Positions 1 to 7,134 of a DNA stretch of 14,102 bases are shown here, in pieces. This stretch comes from Leptospira sp. (GTDB lineage: Bacteria; Spirochaetota; Leptospiria; Leptospirales; Leptospiraceae). Numbering within the stretch: position 1 is the first letter of the stretch; every line of letters starts with the position of its first letter. Under the pieces are notes generated by a model. The model made no database searches, was not told the DNA's origin, and saw nothing but the letters and a program-made list of their open reading frames with translations. The position numbers and the translations under genes were made by a program. The stretch covers positions 1 through 14,102 of the forward strand of contig JAIOQL010000154.1 of the NCBI GenBank assembly GCA_021413405.1, in the 5' to 3' direction.

Positions 1-242
1 GCTTCATCCCATGAAATTTTTTCCCAGGAAGATCCGTTTCGCCTGATCGGATATTTCAGTCTGTCAGGATCCTCATAAATATTTTTCAGCTCAGGACCTT
101 TCGGACAAATGTGTCCCCTGCTGAATGAGTCTTCCTTATCTCCACGAATGGCGGAAATTTTTCCATCTTCTACTTCAATCCTGATTCCGCACATAGCTTC
201 GCAGAGATTACATGATCTATACACAGTTCTTGGTTCGCTCAT
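1..242 (-). CDS. Molybdopterin oxidoreductase, N-terminal part (cut by window edge)
   Basis: Partial gene: only the first 80 residues lie in the window and the frame is open at the edge. The N-terminus carries the 4Fe-4S motif of the Mo/W-bisMGD oxidoreductase family: Cys11, Cys14 and Cys18 (C-x2-C-x3-C), then Cys46 in the context GHICPKG. A stretch reading RLKYPIRRNG and then WEKISWDEA follows, typical of the start of domain I in formate dehydrogenase, nitrate reductase and thiosulfate/polysulfide reductase-like enzymes. The ATG is preceded by AGAGGA four bases upstream (247-252). No Tat signal is present before the cysteines, so a cytoplasmic enzyme is likely. The substrate cannot be told from this fragment. 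Confidence 0.88.
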   Translation of the reverse strand, partial: MSEPRTVYRSCNLCEAMCGIRIEVEDGKISAIRGDKEDSFSRGHICPKGPELKNIYEDPDRLKYPIRRNGSSWEKISWDE

Positions 243-280
243 TTATTCCTCTCGGATAATTGGATGCAATAAAAGCCCGA

Positions 281-294
281 TGAGATAAATCTCA
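281..294. repeat. Short inverted repeat upstream of the molybdopterin oxidoreductase
   Basis: TGAGAT-AA-ATCTCA is a 6-bp perfect inverted repeat with a 2-base centre, about 40 bases before the oxidoreductase ATG. The centre is too short for a stable RNA hairpin, so a dimeric regulator site is the more natural reading. No regulator is identified. The rest of the 243-371 gap is AT-rich with no clear promoter. Confidence 0.3.
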
Positions 295-371
295 ATGATT
301 CGAAAGTTTTTACAATCAAAATATATACTATATCCGGAGTGGATCGATGAGATAGAGGAGCAGGTTTCAGG

Positions 372-908
372 TCATAGCCGGAACATTGGCAGGGGTTTCA
401 TCGGATGAGTGGCAACCTGTTTCAGGAAAAGTTTAACCAAAGCCAAATGAAATCCTTTGTTTGGAAATTGTCGATTTAATTCCTTCCTGAAATCTTTCCC
501 GGACTTAAGTCCGATGAATCCGAAACTCAGGTCGGACAGATCAGCCTGCCTGAAAATTTCAGCAGATTCCGAAGACCTGTTCTTCGTGATTTTGTGGTGA
601 CCGGTAATCATTTCGGCAATCTTCTTTGCCGACTCCGAATCTATAGCTTTGTTTTTACAATATTCTACGGAAAGGTCTTTTGATGGTTCAAGATAGTCGA
701 ATGTTTTATGCGTCCAGATCCCAATGTCATGAAACGCACAGGCTATTTTCAGAATATCGGAATCCGCCGCTGAGAAATGCGATTTTGCCAGGTTATAGAT
801 CCGGTAAACATGGTTCCTGTAAAAATCATAACTCGTGCCAAGAGAATCTTTATGTGTGTTTAAAATGGAATCAATAGTTTTGTCAGAATTAATCAGTGAA
901 TTTTCCAT
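372..908 (-). CDS. HD-domain metal-dependent hydrolase
   Basis: A 178-residue protein with the layout of a small HD phosphohydrolase. His33 (NHVYRI) is followed by the HD doublet His60-Asp61 in CAFHDIG, a histidine pair His104-His105 in ITGHHKI, and Asp123 in FRQADLSDL. These positions fit the H...HD...H...D metal-binding pattern of the HD superfamily, which hydrolyses phosphomonoesters or nucleotides using divalent metals. The length fits stand-alone HD proteins, and no signal peptide or membrane segment is seen, so it should act in the cytoplasm. It starts 9 bp after the stop of the outer-membrane protein gene and has no Shine-Dalgarno, which suggests translational coupling. The substrate is unknown. 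Confidence 0.85.
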   Translation of the reverse strand: MENSLINSDKTIDSILNTHKDSLGTSYDFYRNHVYRIYNLAKSHFSAADSDILKIACAFHDIGIWTHKTFDYLEPSKDLSVEYCKNKAIDSESAKKIAEMITGHHKITKNRSSESAEIFRQADLSDLSFGFIGLKSGKDFRKELNRQFPNKGFHLALVKLFLKQVATHPMKPLPMFRL

Positions 909-917
909 AAAGCAGGT

Positions 918-1967
918 TCAGTTAATCGTTGTTCCTGCAGAAAAGATCATTTCAAGAAAACCAAAATTCTGACTGGCTCTATCTGTCGATCTGCCGGTTG
1001 TATAAATGTCTGATAGATCTATATAGCCACCCTTTCCGGAGAATTCCAGAAAGAATGAATTGATCAGATCCAGACGCAAACCGGCGTTTGCGGAAACGCC
1101 ATATCCGGAAAGATGAAACCTGTTGTTCCTTCCTTCTCCAAAAAGCCGGACATCACTACGGCAAATGATCGGACCTCCTCCAATAGCAGAAACAAAGCTA
1201 AGTGCATTTTCCCCATTTGAAGAAACCCAGATCGGCTGATTAAACCCAAAATCAACATATAAGTAATTCAGTCCATCAGTATGCTCAAATTTTAGGAAGT
1301 CAGGCGAAATCGCTATTGGTTCTCCGCCATGATAACCTTCATATTGTTTATACTGATTCGGAAAAAGATAGAGATAGGGAGCTGAATCAAAGGTTGGCCG
1401 AAGATGTGCCCGCTGAATAGCCAGCGGATCAATGTAACCATAAATATTTGATTCCTGTCCTCTCTGCATAACATATTTCATATGATCGTGTCCGAAGGAA
1501 ATATTTAACCTGTCTGTCAGAAAATAGGAAAATTTGAAATTGTATTGGGGAATTTCCCACAAACCCGGATTTAGATAAACACCCGGATCGAAAGATTCAG
1601 GTTTATCTTTTGCAACAACATCTTTTAATGTGAAACGGTAACCCTGTCCTCTAAAATTAATATCACTTTGAGTATAAGAAGAACGGTTGTATCCCCATTG
1701 AAAGGTCCACTTTCCTTTTCTCTGATCAACGCGTCTGACATCCTTTTTTTCCGGATCCGGATTCTTTGCGATAGATATTTTATTTTGCACATTCTCTGAA
1801 GAACCGCCTGATGCCGGTTTCGGTTCAACTTCATTATTTTGTGAGAGCAGCATCCCGGTGCCTGTGATATCTGAGTCTTTGGCTATTGCCGGTATCGTCA
1901 GAATACAAATAGAAATCAGAATGCAATAGAGATATATCTTAAAATTTTGAACTGAATTATAAAACAT
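918..1967 (-). CDS. Outer-membrane beta-barrel family protein
   Basis: A 349-residue protein with a clear Sec signal peptide: a hydrophobic stretch at about residues 10-27 ends in AIA, giving a signal peptidase I site after residue 29. A low-complexity polar linker (about 35-85) comes next, then a region of alternating aromatic/polar strands typical of a beta-barrel, such as WTFQWGYNRSSYTQSDI, FKFSYFLTDRLNISFGHDHM and LNYLYVDFGF. The C-terminal part has glycine-rich strands. From memory, similar WGYNRS...DHMKYV proteins occur in Leptospira and Bacteroidetes as uncharacterised outer-membrane proteins; this was not checked. The ATG has no good Shine-Dalgarno, but the signal peptide fixes the start. 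The HD gene follows directly. Function is unknown; an 8-12 strand barrel is plausible. Confidence 0.72.
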   Translation of the reverse strand: MFYNSVQNFKIYLYCILISICILTIPAIAKDSDITGTGMLLSQNNEVEPKPASGGSSENVQNKISIAKNPDPEKKDVRRVDQRKGKWTFQWGYNRSSYTQSDINFRGQGYRFTLKDVVAKDKPESFDPGVYLNPGLWEIPQYNFKFSYFLTDRLNISFGHDHMKYVMQRGQESNIYGYIDPLAIQRAHLRPTFDSAPYLYLFPNQYKQYEGYHGGEPIAISPDFLKFEHTDGLNYLYVDFGFNQPIWVSSNGENALSFVSAIGGGPIICRSDVRLFGEGRNNRFHLSGYGVSANAGLRLDLINSFFLEFSGKGGYIDLSDIYTTGRSTDRASQNFGFLEMIFSAGTTIN

Positions 1968-2018
1968 TACACAATCATTCGATGCCCGGTCTGAGGGAAA
2001 TTTTCGATCCTAATCTAC

Positions 2019-2044
2019 GAAAAAATCATACCTGCCTGAGGGCA
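2019..2044 (-). terminator. Possible weak terminator after the aldo/keto reductase
   Basis: On the minus strand TGCC-CTCA-GGCA forms a 4-bp stem with a 4-base loop, and a run of six T follows 7 bases later. The stem is short and the T run is displaced and overlaps the candidate -10 for the next gene, so the call is weak. Confidence 0.22.
2025..2030 (-). promoter_or_regulatory. Candidate -10 element for the outer-membrane protein gene
   Basis: On the minus strand the hexamer TATGAT lies about 58 bases before the barrel-protein ATG. Seventeen bases further upstream only a weak TTTTTG stands at the -35 position, so this is a tentative promoter. It sits in the 121-bp gap after the aldo/keto reductase, which supports a separate transcript for the barrel protein and HD gene. 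Confidence 0.28.
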
Positions 2045-2088
2045 AAGCAAAAATATTCCCTTTTTGTCTTTCCGGTCAGAAGCCGGCA

Positions 2089-3615
2089 TTAATTTGAATA
2101 GCTGCTGCAGTCTATTAAATTCTCTTCCGAAATGACCGGAATTGAATCCCGAAAAATAGCGATCATATCCTCGACGTATTCCTTTTTTCGCATCCCGATA
2201 AGAACCGTGCCGATCCCATCCGAACCTAAAAGACAGGTAACTGCCTGCCGGGACAGAGGCTTTCCTGCCAGAGAGGGAATTCTTTCGCCTAACGCATTCT
2301 GAAGCGGGAGCAGTTTTTTAGCACTGTTTGCAATGACATATTCTTCAAGAATACCTATTCCCTGGTTTAAAATTTTCAGATAATTATTATAATACTTTTT
2401 TTCGAGATCCAGTTTCCCTACACGCTCCAGCAGATTCCGGATCACTGGAATTATACTCCGGTTCAGTGCAAAATGAAGGTGTTCAGCGTTTCCGAATTTA
2501 TCCTTATTTTCACCGATGATTGTCCCGAAAGTATCCTTCGTCTCTTCAATTCCTAGTGCAGAAAAGCAGTCATTTTCAAATTCGCCCAATGCTGAAACGA
2601 ATTTCTCTAACCTATCCTCTGAATCTCCGGAAGGATAAATGGCAAGTCGCGTCATTCCTCCCTTTTTACCCGCTGCATTTAACGGACGGTTAACAAGAGT
2701 CAGGAGTCCCTTCTCTTTCGCTAAACTGGAAATGGAAATTCCGTCATTATTTTTTTCGTGAACGAATCCCGTTTCATACAGGTTTGCCGGAAACTGGATT
2801 ATACTGAACCCTGAATCAACAAGATTGTTTTCAATCCTGATTTTTTCCGAAATTTCCCAGACTGCCTTCAGTGAGGTGAATGAATATGCGTCAGACGATA
2901 CCGGAAAAGTATTACTAGAAATTCCATAATACCTGATTATCCCTTCGTTTCGCTTTTTCTCGAGAAACCGGAAGGCATTCTCTCTTCTCTCATAATATTC
3001 TTTTTTCGCTTTATCTTCCGGAACTCCGTGATGTTCCCTGTCCATCAGGAAATATTCAGGATTGTGCAAAAGCAAACCGTCAATGACCGACAGTCCGAGA
3101 CGCTTTCTTGACCGTTCCAGCTGATCCTCAAGAAATTCCGGATGAATCGAATGCCAGCAATCATCAGAATAAAAAGTCACTTCCGGGAATTCATGGCCAT
3201 TTTTTTCAAGTCCATCTGCAAGAATCATATTCCTGCCCTGGATATATCCTATTTTTGTAACTACGAATATCTCTTCTCTTGAAATTTCGCCTGACGCATT
3301 CAATCCCCGGATTACATCTCCAACGAGAGATTCACTTGCTCCATCGGCATAATTGGAAGATGTATCAACCAGGTTCACTCCACTTTTCAGTGCATACGAT
3401 AGAGCATCTCTATGATTTTCATTTTCTCTTGTTACCCGGTAACAGCCGAACCCGAGTCTCGCAATTTTCAAATCTTTCCATTCTTCATAAAGTGAAGAGG
3501 ATTTATAATCCGGAAATTCAGCCAGAATCCGGTCAAAATATTCTTTCGTTTTCGGTCCTTTGCAAAAACCGGAAAGAAAATTCTCCTGGTATAAATTTAA
3601 AAATGGATCATTCAT
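2089..3615 (-). CDS. Aldo/keto reductase with a helical insert
   Basis: A 508-residue NAD(P)H-dependent oxidoreductase of the aldo/keto reductase (TIM-barrel) superfamily. The catalytic tetrad is visible: Asp84 and Tyr89 in NLVDTSSNYADG, Lys121 in VVTKIGY and His184 in LLLHNPE. The later part has the usual RYYGISSN strand, the FSIIQFPANLYE strand, and a C-terminal cofactor-end motif GIGTVLIGMRKKEYVEDM at about 467-484. Usual family members are about 280-340 residues. The extra length here is an N-terminal extension of about 45 residues and roughly 120 mostly helical residues (about 330-450) placed before the final cofactor-binding strand. The layout recalls L-galactose dehydrogenase-like AKRs. 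The start is fixed because no other in-frame Met lies before the barrel. A perfect inverted repeat abuts the ATG. Substrate unknown. Confidence 0.88.
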   Translation of the reverse strand: MNDPFLNLYQENFLSGFCKGPKTKEYFDRILAEFPDYKSSSLYEEWKDLKIARLGFGCYRVTRENENHRDALSYALKSGVNLVDTSSNYADGASESLVGDVIRGLNASGEISREEIFVVTKIGYIQGRNMILADGLEKNGHEFPEVTFYSDDCWHSIHPEFLEDQLERSRKRLGLSVIDGLLLHNPEYFLMDREHHGVPEDKAKKEYYERRENAFRFLEKKRNEGIIRYYGISSNTFPVSSDAYSFTSLKAVWEISEKIRIENNLVDSGFSIIQFPANLYETGFVHEKNNDGISISSLAKEKGLLTLVNRPLNAAGKKGGMTRLAIYPSGDSEDRLEKFVSALGEFENDCFSALGIEETKDTFGTIIGENKDKFGNAEHLHFALNRSIIPVIRNLLERVGKLDLEKKYYNNYLKILNQGIGILEEYVIANSAKKLLPLQNALGERIPSLAGKPLSRQAVTCLLGSDGIGTVLIGMRKKEYVEDMIAIFRDSIPVISEENLIDCSSYSN

Positions 3616-3642
3616 ATTGTCATCTGTAACCGAAATGACAAT
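3616..3642 (-). promoter_or_regulatory. Inverted repeat abutting the aldo/keto reductase start codon
   Basis: ATTGTCAT and ATGACAAT form a perfect 8-bp inverted repeat separated by 11 bases. Its near arm ends at the base next to the ATG. In the mRNA it could fold into a hairpin over the ribosome-binding region, which lacks any visible Shine-Dalgarno; as DNA it could be an operator. Both readings are inference. Confidence 0.4.
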
Positions 3643-3677
3643 AGAGACAGCAACAAAACAAAAAGCAATTTCCTGAA

Positions 3678-4178
3678 TTAGCGGAATTTTTCCTGACCCA
3701 GTCCCGGATCTGCGATTTCATTTACAAAAAACTTTCCGGGTAATTTTTTATAGATCGTTAGCTTGTATCTTGCATCTGAATTGAGTGGAATGATATCCAT
3801 TCTTTCCCCGTTTTCCAGATAAGCCAGACGCACTGCCTCACCGCCAAATCTAAGGTCTGCTGAATTTTCCTTTTTTGATTCTGTTTGCTCTTTCTGATCC
3901 CTTCCGTGACCATCGATTAAATTGATGCCGCTCCAGAATTCGATGACATTGAAAACGATCAGATCTCCCAAAAAAATGATCCCGGGAACGAAAAACGCGA
4001 TGAAATACAACCACATGATTCCCGTTTTTATAAACTTATTCAAAAGAGGAGCGTCTTTTGTTACAACCAGGGTATCATTGAAATTGTAAACAGCTCTTGT
4101 CAGCGCAAATCTCCCGAAACAGGAAATAAAAAAGAAAGGAATGATCACTGCAAACATCAGGACAAATTTTTTTTTCAT
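3678..4178 (-). CDS. DUF3332-like lipoprotein
   Basis: The chosen start gives 166 residues. It was preferred over an in-frame ATG 27 bases upstream because AGGAGA lies four bases before it (4183-4188) while the upstream ATG has none. The protein begins with a lysine-rich n-region (MKKK), a hydrophobic core and a lipobox FISC with Cys20, so it is probably a lipoprotein. The following FGRFALTRAVYNFND, a hydrophobic hairpin (about 50-75) and FNVIEFWSG are the hallmarks, as I recall them, of the DUF3332 family, small membrane-associated lipoproteins of unknown role. A charged linker (residues about 94-108) leads to a small C-terminal domain ending in LTIYKKLPGKFFVNE. It sits between the propeller lipoprotein and the aldo/keto reductase, in the same direction. 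Confidence 0.75.
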   Translation of the reverse strand: MKKKFVLMFAVIIPFFFISCFGRFALTRAVYNFNDTLVVTKDAPLLNKFIKTGIMWLYFIAFFVPGIIFLGDLIVFNVIEFWSGINLIDGHGRDQKEQTESKKENSADLRFGGEAVRLAYLENGERMDIIPLNSDARYKLTIYKKLPGKFFVNEIADPGLGQEKFR

Positions 4179-4319
4179 GGGTTCTCCTGGAAAACTAATT
4201 TCCATTTATTCGACTGAATCCAGGTATGGGAAGAGTAAGTTAATGCTATTTAATTCCAAATCGGAAAGATTTAGAGAAATGACGGGTCTTGACTGAAAGA
4301 TTCCTTGAGACTCCCGGAT

Positions 4320-5285
4320 TCAGGGTGAAAAGGAAAGTATTTCGAATAGAGAGACCTTCTCATTTTTCATAAGACTTCCCAATTTTGCATTCAACACATA
4401 CAATTTTCCGTCTGCGATTGTAGATGTCGTAGGAAAATCGAAGTCTTTTCCGGATCTTTCAAATACTTTTGCAGCAGATTTCCAGTCGTCCCTGGACTCA
4501 AGAATCATAATTTTATTCTGACGGTTCAAAACAACCCCGATCTTTCCATCAGCAAAAAGGCTCATCCCGTCAATCCCTATCAGGCCTTCCCTGATTGATA
4601 CTTCCTCAGGTTCCGATTTGCCATCCCTGGCAATTTTGAAAATTTTCCCTTCCGATGTATGAGCGACCAGTAAATAAGAATCATTGATGAGCAAAATTCC
4701 ATTCAGCGAAGTTTTTTCGCTTGCGTTTTTTGAAAGAAAAAGGGAAGGTCTGCCTTCGAGATCAACTCTGAATATTTTTCCACCCGAACTGTCCGTAACA
4801 AATGCAATTCCGTCTCTATCGATAACCAGATCATTCGCAAAAATCTTTTCCCCGTTTGCCAGATGTCCGAGTGGAGAAGTGAATATTTTAGATCCGGTTA
4901 AAGTGCTGTAAGCAGACAAATAGGCTGTTTTAAGTTTCGTTTTGTCAGAACTTCTCTCTCCTCCGCCAAAATCAGATGCGCAAACGAGTAACCTGTTTCT
5001 TTCCGGGTCATATCTTAATCCGATAGTCGAGATCCACAGAGGATCCGAAATAAATTGGGAAATATTACCTTTTCTATCAACAAAATATACTTTTCCTTTC
5101 GACATGGAAGAAACATAAAAACCATTTTTTTTTGAATCAAAAGTGATTCCTTCGGGAAAAAGCTGGGGTGAATGAAAAGAGATAATAGAATCCGGATCAG
5201 AACCTGGCTTACAATTCAAAAGGAGAACGAGCGGGAAAACGCAATAGAGTATTTTTGCTATTGGACTACCTGGAATTGAAATCAA
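4320..5285 (-). CDS. SMP-30/gluconolactonase-like beta-propeller lipoprotein
   Basis: A 321-residue protein that starts at TTG. The start is supported by GAGGAG (5291-5296) five bases upstream and by the lipoprotein signal that follows: Lys11, a hydrophobic core and LLNC with Cys25 as the lipidated residue. The mature part shows repeated propeller-blade strands: FPEGITFD, GFYVSSMSKGKVYFVDRKG, GIAFVTDSSGGKIFRVDLEG, YLLVAHTSEGKIFKIARDG and LIGIDGMSLFADGKIGVV. This resembles the SMP-30/gluconolactonase/LRE-like six-bladed fold; the acidic residues FPEG, NDLVID and IDGM fall where metal ligands are usual. It is probably periplasmic or surface-attached. Enzymatic activity is unproven, since many members are only binding or lactonase-like proteins. 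Confidence 0.8.
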   Translation of the reverse strand: MISIPGSPIAKILYCVFPLVLLLNCKPGSDPDSIISFHSPQLFPEGITFDSKKNGFYVSSMSKGKVYFVDRKGNISQFISDPLWISTIGLRYDPERNRLLVCASDFGGGERSSDKTKLKTAYLSAYSTLTGSKIFTSPLGHLANGEKIFANDLVIDRDGIAFVTDSSGGKIFRVDLEGRPSLFLSKNASEKTSLNGILLINDSYLLVAHTSEGKIFKIARDGKSEPEEVSIREGLIGIDGMSLFADGKIGVVLNRQNKIMILESRDDWKSAAKVFERSGKDFDFPTTSTIADGKLYVLNAKLGSLMKNEKVSLFEILSFSP

Positions 5286-5361
5286 TTTTGCTCCTCACTA
5301 AATATAGAATTCCACGCTGATAATTTTTAAACATTTTCTTTTTCCAACCTGAAAGGCTCTT

Positions 5362-6129
5362 TCATTTATTGAAAATGCGTTTTCCGATAGTCATTGCAAT
5401 GCTGATTATATCTGCCAGCGGGATCAATAGAGTCATCGGGTGAAAAATTCCGGTAACAACCAGCAGAATGAAAACAACACTCGTAAAAAATCCTCCATGT
5501 ATTCCGGCTTCAATCAGAGGTTTGATTGAATGAACAGATGCAATTAAATTATAGGAACCCAGAATTATGACCTGAATACCAACGGCGAAGAGAATTTTCG
5601 GATTATCGGCAACAGGCATTCTGACTGTTGCCAAAAACTGATTTGGATCTGCCAATAACCAGATTCCGAGGCCAATTATATAAATCCCGAACACCAGACG
5701 GTTTTTCTCTTCAAATTCCCATCGGCTGTTGCGTAAAATAAAGATTTTCGCTTCCTTCCACCAGTCTTTTCTCAAAGAGGAAAATAGTAAAATTAATCCA
5801 GCGAGCTCCACGAAAGAGGAAATCAGAAAAATTGCCCGGGAACTAAAATGAGCTGTGCTCGAAGGATAACCAGTCGCAATAAAATTCAGAATCAGGAATA
5901 AAAGAAATGGAATCCGCAAAATGAAAATTGATTTGGAAAAAACTGCATTTTCTTTTCCTTTCCACGCCCAGATACCAAAGATAATCTGTAAAACCGGTAC
6001 AAAGGCAGAATAAGCAATGTCCGGAAATGTTTTTCCCGTAAAATGCAGGAAAAGCAGGTATGCAAACAGAAATATTCCCTGGAGAAAACAAATTACTGAA
6101 AAGATGGAAAGAGGTTTGGGCAGATTCAT
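5362..6129 (-). CDS. Uncharacterised polytopic membrane protein
   Basis: A 255-residue, strongly hydrophobic protein with about seven or eight predicted membrane spans (roughly 8-30, 41-56, 64-85, 98-117, 145-161, 177-199, 209-228 and 230-248). A charged loop (about 118-142, KDWWKEAKIF to EFEEKNR) splits it into two halves. I recognise no family motif. Its ATG overlaps the stop of the fumarylacetoacetate hydrolase-family gene by 4 bp (ATGA), so the two are almost surely translated from one mRNA. That does not by itself show a shared function. No clear Shine-Dalgarno is seen, as is usual for coupled starts. Confidence 0.8.
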   Translation of the reverse strand: MNLPKPLSIFSVICFLQGIFLFAYLLFLHFTGKTFPDIAYSAFVPVLQIIFGIWAWKGKENAVFSKSIFILRIPFLLFLILNFIATGYPSSTAHFSSRAIFLISSFVELAGLILLFSSLRKDWWKEAKIFILRNSRWEFEEKNRLVFGIYIIGLGIWLLADPNQFLATVRMPVADNPKILFAVGIQVIILGSYNLIASVHSIKPLIEAGIHGGFFTSVVFILLVVTGIFHPMTLLIPLADIISIAMTIGKRIFNK

Positions 6130-7088
6130 TTTTTTTCCGTGATTGTAAGATTTAATTCGCCAGCTGAAAAATTTGAACCATCTATTTTTATGCTGGAACG
6201 GATCACGTCTCCATTTTTCAAATAAGTGTCCAGCTTTAATTGCCGTTCCAAAAACAAACTCATCCGTTTTTCATTCGAAAATAAAAAAGATACCAATTTT
6301 TGAATCCAGGGCGGGGGTAATTGCATCGCGACACCGCCGGGAGTTCCTGTTAGTATGATATCCCCTGGAAACAAATTCATAATTTCCGATGCTTCAACCA
6401 AAGTCTCTTCTGGTCCAAAGAGCACCTGGCCGAATCTGGACTTTTGCCGGGTTTTTCCGTTAACTTCAAGGTGCAATTCGAGTTCCGGGAGTTTCGCGAA
6501 ATCATTGCGTTCCAGCAATACGAGATATGGTCCAACCGGGCAGAAACTGCGGTAACTTTTTCCTTTGAACCATTGTTCCTGCGGAATCTGGATATCTCTC
6601 GCCGACATATCGAGCGCCATTGTGAAGCCAAAAATATAATCCTGCCACCTGTCTTTGCTGACCGGTCCGCGAATTTCTTTTCCGATGACAAGTCCAAGTT
6701 CGAGTTCGTAATCCAAAAGACGGATTCCCTTCGGACGGACAACATTACCATTTGCAGGCGATAAAGAGGAGGAAGCTTTCATGAACATTGTATTGAACGG
6801 AGGTTTTTTTGCGCTATGACCAGTTTCTAACCGGTGATCAGAGTAGTTTTTACCAAGACAGAGAATTGAGCAGGGCTCCGTTACGGGGGATAATATTTTT
6901 ATCCCTGGATCGCCTACCGGGATCGCTTTTCCGGATTTTATTTTTTTTGATTTAAGATCTCCCGTTCCTTTTTGAATAAGCTCAGAAAGAGTGGGATAAT
7001 TTCCAGGAAGCGGATATATTTTTCCATCCGCAACCCGTCCCCAATTTATCTTTCCTTTTGATTCAAACCTGATTATTTGCATTGCCAT
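6126..7088 (-). CDS. Fumarylacetoacetate hydrolase (FAH) family enzyme
   Basis: A member of the FAH superfamily, which cleaves C-C bonds in acylpyruvates, hydrates or decarboxylates beta-keto acids, or isomerises related compounds using a divalent metal. Numbered from the ATG at 7088, the protein has CLGKNYSDH (lid/active-site segment), metal ligands Glu128 and Glu130 in DYELELGLVIG, Asp160 in GFTMALDMSARDIQ, Lys175 in FKGKSYRSFCPVGP and the late TGTPGGVA loop. A segment of about 34 residues separates GGVA from YLKNGDVI; subfamily members carry a similar insert. The start is uncertain: a TTG at 7106, ATG at 7088 or ATG at 7082 are all in frame and none has a Shine-Dalgarno; MAMQIIRF was chosen as the usual family start. 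It lies 46 bp behind the methyltransferase. Confidence 0.87.
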   Translation of the reverse strand: MAMQIIRFESKGKINWGRVADGKIYPLPGNYPTLSELIQKGTGDLKSKKIKSGKAIPVGDPGIKILSPVTEPCSILCLGKNYSDHRLETGHSAKKPPFNTMFMKASSSLSPANGNVVRPKGIRLLDYELELGLVIGKEIRGPVSKDRWQDYIFGFTMALDMSARDIQIPQEQWFKGKSYRSFCPVGPYLVLLERNDFAKLPELELHLEVNGKTRQKSRFGQVLFGPEETLVEASEIMNLFPGDIILTGTPGGVAMQLPPPWIQKLVSFLFSNEKRMSLFLERQLKLDTYLKNGDVIRSSIKIDGSNFSAGELNLTITEKK

Positions 7089-7111
7089 AGAAGTATATGG
7101 AGTCAAGGGCC

Positions 7112-7125
7112 TGTTTTTGAAAACA
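7112..7125. repeat. 14-bp near-palindrome between methyltransferase and FAH genes
   Basis: TGTTTT-TG-AAAACA is a 6-bp inverted repeat with a 2-base centre in the 46-bp gap between two same-strand genes. It could be an operator half-site pair, but with such a simple sequence it may be chance. Confidence 0.25.
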
Positions 7126-7134
7126 ACAAATATT

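Noticed and set aside
3279..3629. Open frame of 116 codons on the plus strand
   Set aside because: Antisense to the N-terminal part of the aldo/keto reductase that holds Asp84 and Tyr89; His-rich shadow product.
5350..5364. TGAAAG-GCT-CTTTCA hairpin at the end of the membrane-protein gene
   Set aside because: Only 6 bp, includes the stop codon and has no T tail on the minus strand, so a terminator call is not supported.
6444..6764. Open frame of 106 codons on the plus strand
   Set aside because: Antisense to the metal-binding core of the FAH-family gene; no ribosome site or domain.
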